Shown here piece after piece: positions 37,039 to 45,789 of a stretch of DNA of 64,000 bases. The notes below the pieces were generated by a model. The model ran no database searches and was not told the DNA's origin. It worked only from the letters and a program-made list of their open reading frames with translations. Source of the DNA: Prolixibacter sp. SD074 (GTDB taxonomy: Bacteria > Bacteroidota > Bacteroidia > Bacteroidales > Prolixibacteraceae); assembly GCF_009617895.1 (NCBI RefSeq), contig NZ_BLAW01000001.1, positions 3,773,001 to 3,837,000 on the forward strand, written 5' to 3'. Made by a program: the position numbers and the translations under genes. Every line of letters starts with the position of its first letter. Within the stretch, counting starts at the first letter, position 1.

Positions 37039-37530
37039 TTATTCTTCGATTTCACTGGACGATTCACCGCTCAGATTAAAAGGAATCCGGCTAACGGCTT
37101 CTGCTATTTTATTAATACCTTCTTTTAGGTGTTTGTTCACCATCATCCTGGTCATTGGATTCAAATCGGCGTGGAGCGTTAATCTTAGTTTGCATGAGTT
37201 TTCGTCTACCGGGACAAGTTGTATCCAGAAATAGAACTGAAAAGGAACGGTTCCGTCACCCGTCAGTTTGATGGTTTTTCCCGGTTCACGCTCAACAATT
37301 TTCATCCCGACTTTCCCGATAGGGCTGATTTTAAAAGAGCAATTATCGGGTGTTGCTTTAAATTCTTCGATGTTGATTTTCGGGGCACTCGGTATCTGTT
37401 CACGGACTTTTTCGATGTTTTCCGGTTTTAGCAGCGGTTTCAGGTTCTCCAGATTTGAGAGTTTTTGGTAAACAAGTTCCTGACCAAATTCGATGGCCTT
37501 TACCTCACTCACATATTTTTCTGTTCCCAT
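37039..37530 (-). CDS. SRPBCC-family (START-like) protein
   Basis: The 163-residue protein has the helix-grip pattern of SRPBCC proteins: a first strand MGTEKYVSEVKAIEF, a helix with VYQKLSNLENLKPLL, a sheet with CSFKISPIGKVGMKIVER and PFQFYFWIQLVP, and a C-terminal helix MTRMMVNKHLKEGINKIA. These fold around a hydrophobic ligand cavity. The ligand is unknown. Its stop codon abuts that of birA with no gap, so the two genes are convergent without a terminator between. Confidence 0.85.
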   Translation of the reverse strand: MGTEKYVSEVKAIEFGQELVYQKLSNLENLKPLLKPENIEKVREQIPSAPKINIEEFKATPDNCSFKISPIGKVGMKIVEREPGKTIKLTGDGTVPFQFYFWIQLVPVDENSCKLRLTLHADLNPMTRMMVNKHLKEGINKIAEAVSRIPFNLSGESSSEIEE

Positions 37531-37546
37531 GGTATTTGTCTTGGTT

Positions 37547-37583
37547 AAAAAAATAAGCCGGGCATTGATAACCAGTGCCCGGC
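37547..37583 (-). terminator. Intrinsic terminator of pyrE
   Basis: On the minus strand GCCGGGCA (37583-37576), an eleven-base loop and TGCCCGGC (37564-37557) are followed by a T-rich tract. It separates pyrE from the SRPBCC gene. Confidence 0.85.
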
Positions 37584-37608
37584 TGCAAAAATAGGATATA
37601 TCGTTTGA

Positions 37609-38241
37609 TTATCGTCCCCAGTGAGCCGGATCTTGTCTCCATCTGTTCAGATTTTCCAGTTGACTATCGGTAATCTCACCAGATTGGTGTGCGACTTTCA
37701 GCAACAGATTGTAATTGCTAAGCGAAGTTAGTTCAACATCTGCTTCTTTGAATTTCTCAGCCGCAACCGAAAAATTGTAGGAGAAGATGGAGAGCATTCC
37801 CATAACATCGGCACCGTAATTCCGTAAAGTGGTAACGGCGTTCAGGGAGCTTAATCCGGTAGAAACCAAATCCTCAATGACAACAACTTTTTTGCCTGGT
37901 TGTAAATCACCTTCGATAAGGTTTTCCAATCCGTGATCTTTCGGCTTCGAGCGAACATACACAAATGGTAAACCAAGTTCTTCTGCGACCAAAGCCCCGT
38001 GAGCGATGGCTCCTGTTGCCACTCCGGCAATTACTTCGGATTCCGGATATTTCTCTTTTATAAGTTTAGCAAATTGTTCATAAATGAATTTGCGTGTTTC
38101 CGGGTATGATAAAATCTTTCGGTTGTCACAGTAAATTGGTGACTTCCAGCCTGATGCCCAGGTGAAAGGTGTTTTAGGCGATATTTTAATGGTGTTTATA
38201 GCGAGTAATCGTTTGGCGACCTCAATTTGTAAAGCTTCCAT
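37609..38241 (-). CDS. pyrE: Orotate phosphoribosyltransferase
   Basis: The 210-residue enzyme joins orotate and PRPP to give OMP in pyrimidine synthesis. It has FTWASGWKSPIYCDNR near the N-terminus, the mobile loop YVRSKPKDHGLENLIEG, and the PRPP-binding motif VVVIEDLVSTGLSSLNAV. Carbamoyl phosphate for the same pathway is made by the carAB products encoded 16 kb away. It ends with a strong terminator. Confidence 0.96.
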   Translation of the reverse strand: MEALQIEVAKRLLAINTIKISPKTPFTWASGWKSPIYCDNRKILSYPETRKFIYEQFAKLIKEKYPESEVIAGVATGAIAHGALVAEELGLPFVYVRSKPKDHGLENLIEGDLQPGKKVVVIEDLVSTGLSSLNAVTTLRNYGADVMGMLSIFSYNFSVAAEKFKEADVELTSLSNYNLLLKVAHQSGEITDSQLENLNRWRQDPAHWGR

Positions 38242-38355
38242 AACAGTAGTTGATTTTTGTTTTCATACAAAATTAACAAGATTTTTTAAGTAGACCGATT
38301 AAGTGTGCTAAACGAATTAAGATAAGGAGCATCTTGTATAAGTGTTTGCATACCA

Positions 38356-39792
38356 CTACCTGCCGGAAGGACGGACAACCGCTCTCTTTCGCTGATTTTC
38401 CGTGTTCCGGAAAACCCGGATAAAGGCAGCCTGAAATCCTCTGGAAACAGCTGGTGCAGGAGCCAGCAGCAATTTCCCGTCGGGGCCTATCAGGTAATAG
38501 GTTGGAAAGTCTTTCACTCGGTAAGCCCCGGCAAGCTTTTGATTGCCCGAAGCATCCAGTAACGGCCAGTTGTAACCGGTCTTTTCCCAGAGTTGTTTCG
38601 CGGCATTGAAGTCGTCTCCCAGGGAAACAGAAACCACTGTGAGAACTTGCTGGAAGCGCTGCTGGACATTTTTTAATAATTTCAAATCCTGTAGGCTTTC
38701 ATTATTATCGGTGCTGAAAAAGTTCAGGTACACATACTTACCATGAAAAGAGCTCAGCGCAGTCTTCTTTCCTGTATTGTTTTTCAGGTTAAACGAAGGG
38801 GCTTCACCTCCTTCCATCACTTCCGTCAGGTGTTTGGTAATGCCTTTGGCCAAGTTCCGGTATTCAGCAGTGGTTGCTTCTGTTTCGGCGTGTTTCAACG
38901 TCTGTAAAATTCCTTTTTTGTCGAAGAAGGAAGAATAAAATCCGTCGTTCAGTCCTTTCAGAATCGCTAATTCAGCAAAGGAAGTATGGTATCCTTTTCC
39001 TGTTAATAAATTCACCAATCCTTTCCAGTTTCCGCTGTCTACCAAAGGAGATATTTCTGCAAATTCAACCGATTGTGCTTTCTTCTTCAGGAAATTGGTA
39101 AACATGGCCCGAAATAATTCCTGGTATTTAGCATTTCCCATTTCTACTGGCTGAGTGGCAAAATATTTCATGACGGCCGCATCCGGGTTTCGTTGGCTGA
39201 CATCATATTCGAGACCGGCATAGTAATACTTTTTCGTTAAATTGAAATAAGGAGATTCCGTATCCGGGAAGGTCTTTTCAAGTTGTACGATAATTTCACC
39301 GGCAACCCGTTGTGAAGCGTTGCGGTAAATATCGTTTACATTCTGATTGATTTGGTGGGTAAGTTCTTCCACAAACTCCCGTATCTTGAAATTGAGATCG
39401 TTCCCTGGCCGGTTTTTCAAGCCCAGCCAATAAGGGGTTGGTTTGAAATACGGACTTTTTTTCTGTTCTGGAGTTAGAGGAACATATTTCGGAAGAATAA
39501 CCTGATACTCCTGGCCCGGTTCCACCACCAAAACTCCCTGGTATTTATCCAGGTTGCAATAAACCTGGAGTGTTTGGGATGTGGAAAAAGAAACTGAAAA
39601 GCTCCCGTCACTTTTAATCGTTGTGGAGGCCAGCAGAACATTTTTGTACAAAACCGGCTCGGGGTGATAATAAAAAGTGATGTTCTTTCCGGCATAATCC
39701 GGGGCAGTTCCTTTTATAACCACTTCGGCAGCTTTTGCCTGAAAGGTCAAGGTGAAACTAACCGTTAGGAGTAAAAACAATCTTTTTATCAT
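38356..39792 (-). CDS. Exported thioredoxin-fold (TlpA/AhpC-like) protein lacking the CxxC active site
   Basis: The 478-residue protein has a signal peptide (MIKRLFLLLTVSFTLTFQAKA), an N-terminal beta-rich domain (about 22-110, DUF4369-like), a helical middle and a C-terminal thioredoxin-like domain (about 335-460) with APSFNLKNNTGKKTALSSFHGKYVYLNFFS. Where relatives have WCGPC, this protein has STDNNESLQDL, with no cysteine; the cis-Pro segment DFPTYYLIGPDGK is kept. It is therefore likely redox-inactive, perhaps a scaffold or chaperone in the periplasm. coaD lies four bases upstream, so it may be co-transcribed. Confidence 0.8.
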   Translation of the reverse strand: MIKRLFLLLTVSFTLTFQAKAAEVVIKGTAPDYAGKNITFYYHPEPVLYKNVLLASTTIKSDGSFSVSFSTSQTLQVYCNLDKYQGVLVVEPGQEYQVILPKYVPLTPEQKKSPYFKPTPYWLGLKNRPGNDLNFKIREFVEELTHQINQNVNDIYRNASQRVAGEIIVQLEKTFPDTESPYFNLTKKYYYAGLEYDVSQRNPDAAVMKYFATQPVEMGNAKYQELFRAMFTNFLKKKAQSVEFAEISPLVDSGNWKGLVNLLTGKGYHTSFAELAILKGLNDGFYSSFFDKKGILQTLKHAETEATTAEYRNLAKGITKHLTEVMEGGEAPSFNLKNNTGKKTALSSFHGKYVYLNFFSTDNNESLQDLKLLKNVQQRFQQVLTVVSVSLGDDFNAAKQLWEKTGYNWPLLDASGNQKLAGAYRVKDFPTYYLIGPDGKLLLAPAPAVSRGFQAAFIRVFRNTENQRKRAVVRPSGR

Positions 39793-39796
39793 CGAC

Positions 39797-40285
39797 TCAC
39801 GATTCTTCCTGATCGGTATAAAACTCTTGAATATTCAATTGCTTTGGGAGGAACATGCTGGCATCGCCACCGTGCCGGAGAATGTCACGCACAATGGTCG
39901 ACGTAATCGGTGTATGCTCTGGCGTCGTCAAGAGGAAAACCGTTTCAATTTCCGGATGCATCTTTTTGTTGACCTGGGCAATGGCGCGTTCGTATTCGAA
40001 ATCGGCAGCGGTACGCAAACCTCTCAGAATGTACTGCGCATGTACCTTCCGGCAGTAATCAACAGTCAGTCCTTGAAATTTTCCTACGCTCACGTTGGGT
40101 TCATTCTCGAAAACCTTTTTGATCCATTCCTTGCGCTTGGCAAGTGGATAGAACGGCTTCTTGTTTGAGTTGTAGCCAATCATAATAATGATTTGATCAA
40201 AAAGCGGGATGGCACGTCTGACGATGGACTCGTGTCCGATGGTAAAAGGGTCGAAAGAGCCAGGGAAAATTGCGATTTTTTCCAT
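39797..40285 (-). CDS. coaD: Phosphopantetheine adenylyltransferase
   Basis: The 162-residue enzyme adenylates 4'-phosphopantetheine in coenzyme A synthesis. It shows the nucleotidyltransferase T/HxGH motif in FPGSFDPFTIGHESIV, YNSNKKPFYPLAKR, RGLRTAADFEYERAIAQVN and EHTPITSTIVRDILRHGGD. The length is normal. Confidence 0.96.
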   Translation of the reverse strand: MEKIAIFPGSFDPFTIGHESIVRRAIPLFDQIIIMIGYNSNKKPFYPLAKRKEWIKKVFENEPNVSVGKFQGLTVDYCRKVHAQYILRGLRTAADFEYERAIAQVNKKMHPEIETVFLLTTPEHTPITSTIVRDILRHGGDASMFLPKQLNIQEFYTDQEES

Positions 40286-40455
40286 TGATTGCTGTTTGTG
40301 TATTACAAAACTAAAAAGAATTTCTGGAAAGCCGCCATTTTGTTGGAAAGGTAAGGTAATTCAGTTTTCCTGCCGGTTTTCCTGAATCACAAGAAAAAAG
40401 TTTCCTAAATTGGCGGAACTGGAAAATAATCATAACCAAATAGAAATCAATAACC

Positions 40456-41700
40456 ATGCTTGTCGAACGCGATCACATCGGCATTTTCGGTAAGATGAAT
40501 TCGGGTAAAAGTACCCTGATGAACCTCCTCACACAGCAGGAAACCTCCATAGTCGATTCAACGCCGGGAACCACGGCCGATACCAAAATTACGCTACAGG
40601 AAATTCACGGAATGGGGCCGGTGAAACTTTTCGATACGGCTGGACTGGATGAAGGGACCAGTCTTGGCGAAAAGAAGCGGAAGAAAGTGTTAGCTACACT
40701 AAAAGAGTGTGACTTGGTCCTTTTGATCATCGATCCATCTACCGGTGATTTTGAAACTGAAACCATGGTGCTTGAGGAGGCACGGCAACTGGATAAACAA
40801 TTGTTAGTGATATACAACCTGTTTCAGGATGTCGATGAAAAGGAGATTGCACGGGTGGAGAGGGAATTGCCCTACATCCGGTTCCATCATAAATTGCGCT
40901 TGGCGGCGACCAACCCGGCATTTCGCCAACCGTTACTGGAGTTTATCCTCGAGAACTTCGAATCGAAAAATCAGCAGTTGGATTTACTTCCCTTTGTTGA
41001 AAAAGATCAGTTTTATATCCTGAATATTCCGATGGATGAAGAAACACCGCAGGGACGTTATCTTCGCCCGCAAACCATGGCCGAAGAGTATATAACACGC
41101 CATTGGGCTTTCCCGGTTTCTTATCGGATGGATTTGGGAAAAGCACGCAGCGGTGATCGTTCAGAAAGAAAACGCTGGAATGATTTTCTGGCTAGTTTGC
41201 AGCGGCGTCCCAAAGCTATCGTTACCGATTCGCAGGCAATGGATATCATGAAGGACTGGGCGCCGGATGATATGCTACTGACCACTTTCTCCATTATGAT
41301 GATCAACTATGTTAGTCGGGGCAAACTAAATGGTTTCCGCGAAGGAATCAATGCATTGGAACACATAAAGCCCGGAGACCGGATTTTGATTGCGGAGGCG
41401 TGTAATCATTCCCGAATAAAGGAGGATATCGGTATTGTTCAGATTCCAAGATACATTGAGCAACATTTTCCTGGTGTTGAGGTGGAACATAACTTTGGCC
41501 GCGAATTTCAGGAAAATAAGGAGCTCGAAAAATACAGCCTGGTCATTCATTGCGGAGGCTGCATGATCAGCGGTCAAAAGATGCAGGCACGTATCCGCGA
41601 CCTGGAAGCGATCGGAGTCCCGTTCACGAACTACGGCATTTTTCTTTCCTACATTCAGGGCCGCAAAAGTTTGGATCGGGTGATGGTTCCCTGGAAATAA
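40456..41700 (+). CDS. hydF: [FeFe]-hydrogenase H-cluster maturation GTPase HydF
   Basis: HydF is the scaffold on which the 2Fe subcluster of the H-cluster is assembled before transfer to HydA. The 414-residue protein has an N-terminal GTPase domain (IFGKMNSGKSTLMNLL, DSTPGTTADTK, LFDTAGLDEG), a dimerisation domain, and a C-terminal iron-sulfur domain with EACNHSR (CxH) and VIHCGGCMISG (CxxC), the three-cysteine set expected for HydF. hydE, hydG and hydA are not in the window. Its presence implies hydrogen metabolism. Confidence 0.95.
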   Translation: MLVERDHIGIFGKMNSGKSTLMNLLTQQETSIVDSTPGTTADTKITLQEIHGMGPVKLFDTAGLDEGTSLGEKKRKKVLATLKECDLVLLIIDPSTGDFETETMVLEEARQLDKQLLVIYNLFQDVDEKEIARVERELPYIRFHHKLRLAATNPAFRQPLLEFILENFESKNQQLDLLPFVEKDQFYILNIPMDEETPQGRYLRPQTMAEEYITRHWAFPVSYRMDLGKARSGDRSERKRWNDFLASLQRRPKAIVTDSQAMDIMKDWAPDDMLLTTFSIMMINYVSRGKLNGFREGINALEHIKPGDRILIAEACNHSRIKEDIGIVQIPRYIEQHFPGVEVEHNFGREFQENKELEKYSLVIHCGGCMISGQKMQARIRDLEAIGVPFTNYGIFLSYIQGRKSLDRVMVPWK

Positions 41701-41822
41701 TCAAATCATCCGGTTTGTTCCAGAAAGATTTGGCAACTGAAAAGCAATACGTGCCCTAAGGCACAAAATAAAGGGGAAAGAAATATAAGGTTGCCTGGTC
41801 CGCCGGAAAAACGAAAAGGTTA

Positions 41823-41844
41823 CTTTTGTTAATGTAAACAAAAG
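41823..41844 (+). promoter_or_regulatory. Hairpin overlapping the ribosome-binding region of the lipid kinase gene
   Basis: CTTTTGTT (41823-41830) pairs with AACAAAAG (41837-41844) around a six-base loop and ends one base before the ATG at 41846. It could reduce access to the AAAGG ribosome site or be an operator; no known system is recognised. Confidence 0.3.
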
Positions 41845-41845
41845 G

Positions 41846-42766
41846 ATGGCTGAAAAATCAAACTATCGTTATCTGTTCATCATCAATCCGGTAGCTGGAA
41901 TCGGTGGGAAAAAGCATTTCCCCGAAATGATAATGCGCGTGTTTGGTGAAATGGATGTTATTGTTGAAACCTGTTTCACAACCGGCCGGGGCGATGCGTC
42001 ACGCCTGGTCAGGGAAAATTGGGAGCGGTTTGATGTTTTTGTGGCAGTTGGTGGCGACGGAACGGTAAACGAAGTGATTTCGGCTGTAGCCGGGACACAA
42101 AAAGTGTTCAGCCTGATACCTGCCGGCTCAGGTAATGCATTGGGGCGTGAGTTGGGACTCTCGATGTGGCCTGCGCGTGCACTAAAAGAGATGGTTGCCA
42201 GTCATCTGAGAATAATCGATACGGGGAAAGTTAATGGTCGCCGATTTGTGAACGTTTGCGGTGTGGGGTTCGATGCGCACATTGCCGAACGTTTTGCGAA
42301 GACTAAACTCCGTGGCCCTTTTCCATATATTGCTATTGTGATCCGTGATTTTATGGCATACCAACCACATGGGTACCGGATTACCATCGATGGAAAGATG
42401 TTCAGAAGAAAAGCTTTCGCGGTGACGGTGGCCAATACTTCGCAGTTTGGGAACAACGCGTTTATTGCGCCACGGGCCAAAATCGATGACGGCTTACTGG
42501 ATATCTGTATTTTGAAACCGTTCCCGGTAGGCGTGGCACCTGATTTGGCGCTGCGATTATTCAATGGCCAGCTCGATCATTCGAAGTATTGCGAATATCA
42601 TCAGGGAAAAGAAATTCTGATTGAAGGCGAAACTTTGAGCTGCCAGGTCGATGGCGAACCGGTAATCAATAACCATCCTCTTCAACTTTCTGTGGATGGA
42701 AAGTCATTGAATATACTTGTCCCCGGAAATATCAGAACGTTTGCCGGCCCGTTTTTCGCTGGATAG
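41846..42766 (+). CDS. YegS/DAG kinase-family lipid kinase
   Basis: The 306-residue protein has the diacylglycerol kinase catalytic domain: YLFIINPVAGIGGKKHFP, VAVGGDGTVNEVISAVAG and IPAGSGNALGRELGL, then a C-terminal beta domain with NTSQFGNNAFIAPRAKIDDG. Family members phosphorylate diacylglycerol, sphingosine-like or undecaprenol-type lipids at the membrane; sphingolipids occur in many Bacteroidota, so the substrate is open. Confidence 0.9.
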   Translation: MAEKSNYRYLFIINPVAGIGGKKHFPEMIMRVFGEMDVIVETCFTTGRGDASRLVRENWERFDVFVAVGGDGTVNEVISAVAGTQKVFSLIPAGSGNALGRELGLSMWPARALKEMVASHLRIIDTGKVNGRRFVNVCGVGFDAHIAERFAKTKLRGPFPYIAIVIRDFMAYQPHGYRITIDGKMFRRKAFAVTVANTSQFGNNAFIAPRAKIDDGLLDICILKPFPVGVAPDLALRLFNGQLDHSKYCEYHQGKEILIEGETLSCQVDGEPVINNHPLQLSVDGKSLNILVPGNIRTFAGPFFAG

Positions 42767-42797
42767 GCTGATGAAAATTCAAAGTACTGAGGAGTAA

Positions 42798-43430
42798 CTA
42801 TTCTTCTCCCGGGTAACCGATGGTTTGTCCCAACAGAATTTTCTGATGAGGCCTTAATTTCATTTTCTTGCCCAATGATTCTTTGTCAATCGAACCCCGC
42901 ACAACACATCCCAATCCATTGGAAGCACAGAAAAGATAAACATTCTGGGCGATAAAACCACAATTGGCATATGTATCCGAAGGGGTATCGTTGAAATCGC
43001 CGAGCATCAACCGGTCGAGATCGGCGACGTAGATAAAATTCAGCGGAGCAGTAGCCACATAGGGCTGCATACCGCACAACGCCCTGATGTCTCCGGTCAG
43101 GACGGTCTTTAAACGATTGGTCATGGCATTGTACAGGTAAAGTCCGTCGGGAGTGGCAACATAAATGTCAATTTCCTGCCGGTTCATGGCGGAAGGGGCG
43201 GTACGTTTCCCGTCTTTGCGGTTGATTCCCCACGCGGCCCACAGCAGATCTGCCATCGTCTGTGGCTGGATGGTGTCATTGGTGAATTCGCGGGTAGAGT
43301 GTCGATTGGCAAGCGCTTCCATCAATGGCATGCCTCCGGTTTTGTCTGGTTCGGGAAGCTGAATATCCTGGCTGAATACGCAAGGTATTCCGGCCAATAG
43401 GACGAGGATGGTGAAAAGCAATTGTTTCAT
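42798..43430 (-). CDS. Exported nitroreductase-fold flavoprotein (SagB/ThcOx-like)
   Basis: The 210-residue protein has a Sec signal peptide (MKQLLFTILVLLAGIPCVFS) ahead of a nitroreductase-like domain with EALANRHSTREFTNDTI (FMN-binding), AMNRQEIDIYVATPDGLYLY and NVYLFCASNGLGCVVRGS. The pattern fits the SagB/ThcOx branch of FMN enzymes. Being exported is uncommon because FMN is bound in the cytoplasm; export after flavin loading or by covalent flavinylation would be needed. The reaction is unknown. Confidence 0.8.
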   Translation of the reverse strand: MKQLLFTILVLLAGIPCVFSQDIQLPEPDKTGGMPLMEALANRHSTREFTNDTIQPQTMADLLWAAWGINRKDGKRTAPSAMNRQEIDIYVATPDGLYLYNAMTNRLKTVLTGDIRALCGMQPYVATAPLNFIYVADLDRLMLGDFNDTPSDTYANCGFIAQNVYLFCASNGLGCVVRGSIDKESLGKKMKLRPHQKILLGQTIGYPGEE

Positions 43431-43488
43431 AAGTTAATTGATTAAGTGGTTTGTATGAACTTATAATCAATTGAATTTAACGAAAAAA

Positions 43489-44646
43489 TCAATTTCCTCC
43501 ATACATTCGGACGTCTTTGTCGGTGATAATTTTATCACAAAGGATAATCAAGCGTTCTATTACATTCCGGAACTCGCGGATGTTGCCTGTCCACTTTTTG
43601 TTTTTCAATTCCTGGATGGCTTCTTCCGTAATCGTTTTCGGTTGCTGGCCGTATTCAGCACAAATTTGTCGGTTGAAATGCTCCGCTAATATTGGAATGT
43701 CTTCTTTTCGATCTTCCAGTGCGGGAACATGGATTAAGATGACACTGATGCGGTGATACAAATCTTCCCGGAAATTCCCTTTTTCAATTTCTTCCTGAAG
43801 GTTTTTATTGGTAGCTGCAACTACCCGCACATCTATTTTTATCTGCTTGTCTCCGCCTACGCGGGTTACAATGTTTTCCTGTAAAGCACGTAAAACTTTG
43901 GCTTGCGCCGAAAGGCTCATATCCCCAATTTCGTCGAGGAAAAGGGTTCCGCCGTCGGCCTGCTCGAATTTTCCTATTCGTTGTTTATTGGCCGATGTAA
44001 ACGCACCCTTTTCATGTCCGAACAGTTCACTTTCGATTAGCTCGGAAGGAATAGCGGCACAGTTCACTTCTACGAACGGGCCCTGGGCACGGGCAGAATT
44101 TTCGTGCAAACGGCGGGCAACCAACTCTTTTCCGGTCCCGTTATTTCCGGTTATCAAAACACGTGCTTCAGTGGGGGCAACACGGTCGGTCATGTCAACC
44201 ACGCGCGAAATGGCTTCCGATTCGCCGACAATCTGGTACCGTTTATCAACCTTTTGTTTCAGGACTTTGGTTTCCTGGACCAGATTAGTCTTATTGCTGG
44301 CATTGCGGATGGTAATTAGTAATCGGTTGAGGTCAAGCGGTTTTTCAATGAAATCGTAAGCGCCTTTTTTTATGGAATCGACGGCTGTATCGATATTGCC
44401 GTGCCCTGAAATCATAATCACTGTAGCATCTGGCCGCATTTCCATAATGCGTTGCAACACTTCAATACCGTCCATCTCGGGCATTTTAATGTCGCAAAAA
44501 ATGGTGTCGTACTCATTGGCTTTCACCAACTCGAGACCTTCCGGGCCATTTTCTGCCAGGTCGACTGTATATCCTTCAAAACCAAGGATATCTTTCATGG
44601 TGTTACGGATGCTGCGTTCGTCGTCGATGACCAGAATTTTAGACAT
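43489..44646 (-). CDS. NtrC-type sigma-54 response regulator lacking the DNA-binding HTH
   Basis: The 385-residue regulator has a receiver domain (about residues 1-120; phospho-acceptor Asp in YDTIFCDIKMPEMDG) and a sigma-54 AAA+ domain (about 140-375) with GNNGTGKELVARRLH, and GGTLFLDEIGDMSL. The loop that contacts sigma-54 reads GAFTSA rather than GAFTGA. The protein stops soon after NIREFRNVIERLIILCDKIIT, so the usual Fis-type HTH is missing. Such a protein may act from solution or on a partner. No histidine kinase gene is adjacent. Confidence 0.88.
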   Translation of the reverse strand: MSKILVIDDERSIRNTMKDILGFEGYTVDLAENGPEGLELVKANEYDTIFCDIKMPEMDGIEVLQRIMEMRPDATVIMISGHGNIDTAVDSIKKGAYDFIEKPLDLNRLLITIRNASNKTNLVQETKVLKQKVDKRYQIVGESEAISRVVDMTDRVAPTEARVLITGNNGTGKELVARRLHENSARAQGPFVEVNCAAIPSELIESELFGHEKGAFTSANKQRIGKFEQADGGTLFLDEIGDMSLSAQAKVLRALQENIVTRVGGDKQIKIDVRVVAATNKNLQEEIEKGNFREDLYHRISVILIHVPALEDRKEDIPILAEHFNRQICAEYGQQPKTITEEAIQELKNKKWTGNIREFRNVIERLIILCDKIITDKDVRMYGGN

Positions 44647-44659
44647 AATATTACATGAT

Positions 44660-45595
44660 TTAGATTTCGTAGGACATAAATTCGTGCATGGCGCCCTCTT
44701 TTAAAGCGAAATGCGACTGGTACATCCGGCTGATGTCCAGTTTGCGCAGCACAAAGTTAACGAATACCGAGGCAACCACAATCATTTCGACACGCATCGG
44801 ATCCATTCCTTTCATTTTTTGTCGTTCGCCGAGGGTTGAGATCTTCAGCATTTCATGAATTTTTTGAAAAGCACCCACGGGTAAAAGAGAAGCGGTGCGA
44901 TAAGTACTTTCCGGCCCGACTTCCTCGTATAGGTCAGTAAATGTGTCGAATGCACCGGAACAACCAACCAGAATATCCGGGCGGTGATTTTCGCACGCAT
45001 GCCACAAGATGGTCAGTTCATCTTCGAACCATTGCTCCATTTTTGCAATTTCTTTGGGGCTTAAGGGATCGGAAGGGTGGAATATTTCCAGTACCCTGGC
45101 TATTCCGATGTTGAAGCTTTGTTTCCACAAGATGTTATCACCTTGCGAAAGAATAAATTCGTTACTTCCGCCACCGATATCGAGAATCAGAACAGTTTGG
45201 CCGTTTACCGGAAGCGAAAGGTTGACCCCCTTGAAAATGAGTTCTGCCTCGCGGTCGCCATCAATAATTTCGATTTCCCATCCCAGTTTAGCCCAAACAG
45301 CCTCGAGGAAAATATTCCGGTTCTTTGCACCCCGTATTGCCGATGTGGCTAAAATCTTTACGTCTTTAACCTGGTGTTCGTTGATGGTGAGTGCATGTTT
45401 GTGTAGCGCCTTTAATCCCCGCTCAATGGCATCGGAAGTCAGCAATTTTTTGTGGATACCGCCCAGGCCGAGTTTAACAGCTTCCTTCCCTTCATACATG
45501 GTGACGAACCCACCATCGGCGAGTGACTCTGCAATTAAAAGATTGCAGGTATTGGTTCCCAGATCGATAATGGCTTTTCGACTCATTGAAGGCAT
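44660..45595 (-). CDS. Ppx/GppA-family exopolyphosphatase
   Basis: The 311-residue ASKHA-fold enzyme shows IIDLGTNTCNLLIAE at the N-terminus, ILATSAIRGAKNRN, IEIIDGDREAELIFKG and the second phosphate loop ILDIGGGSNEFILS. It should hydrolyse polyphosphate or pppGpp ends. It is shorter than GppA and lacks the C-terminal HD-like domain, as in the short Ppx form. An internal ATG at 45586 (MSRKAIIDLG) is an equally good start. It lies 13 bases upstream of the response regulator gene. Confidence 0.88.
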   Translation of the reverse strand: MPSMSRKAIIDLGTNTCNLLIAESLADGGFVTMYEGKEAVKLGLGGIHKKLLTSDAIERGLKALHKHALTINEHQVKDVKILATSAIRGAKNRNIFLEAVWAKLGWEIEIIDGDREAELIFKGVNLSLPVNGQTVLILDIGGGSNEFILSQGDNILWKQSFNIGIARVLEIFHPSDPLSPKEIAKMEQWFEDELTILWHACENHRPDILVGCSGAFDTFTDLYEEVGPESTYRTASLLPVGAFQKIHEMLKISTLGERQKMKGMDPMRVEMIVVASVFVNFVLRKLDISRMYQSHFALKEGAMHEFMSYEI

Positions 45596-45737
45596 TTTTA
45601 TACTTGGCTGTTTATTGTTGATAATTATTTGCCGGTGTATCCGGTTACGGTATGGAAAGATATACGAAAATTAGCAATGTTGTTACTGAAAAGCAAGGAG
45701 AATCAGGGCGTGTAATCGATGTGCATGATTACCAAAT

Positions 45738-45770
45738 AAAAAGAGGACAGCTTGTTGCCATCCTCTTTTT
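45738..45770 (-). terminator. Intrinsic terminator of cysK
   Basis: AAAAAGAGGA (45738-45747) pairs with TCCTCTTTTT (45761-45770); on the minus strand a T5 tract is part of the descending arm. It lies 20 bases past the cysK stop. Confidence 0.75.
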
Positions 45771-45789
45771 CTAGGTAAAATATCCTGAA

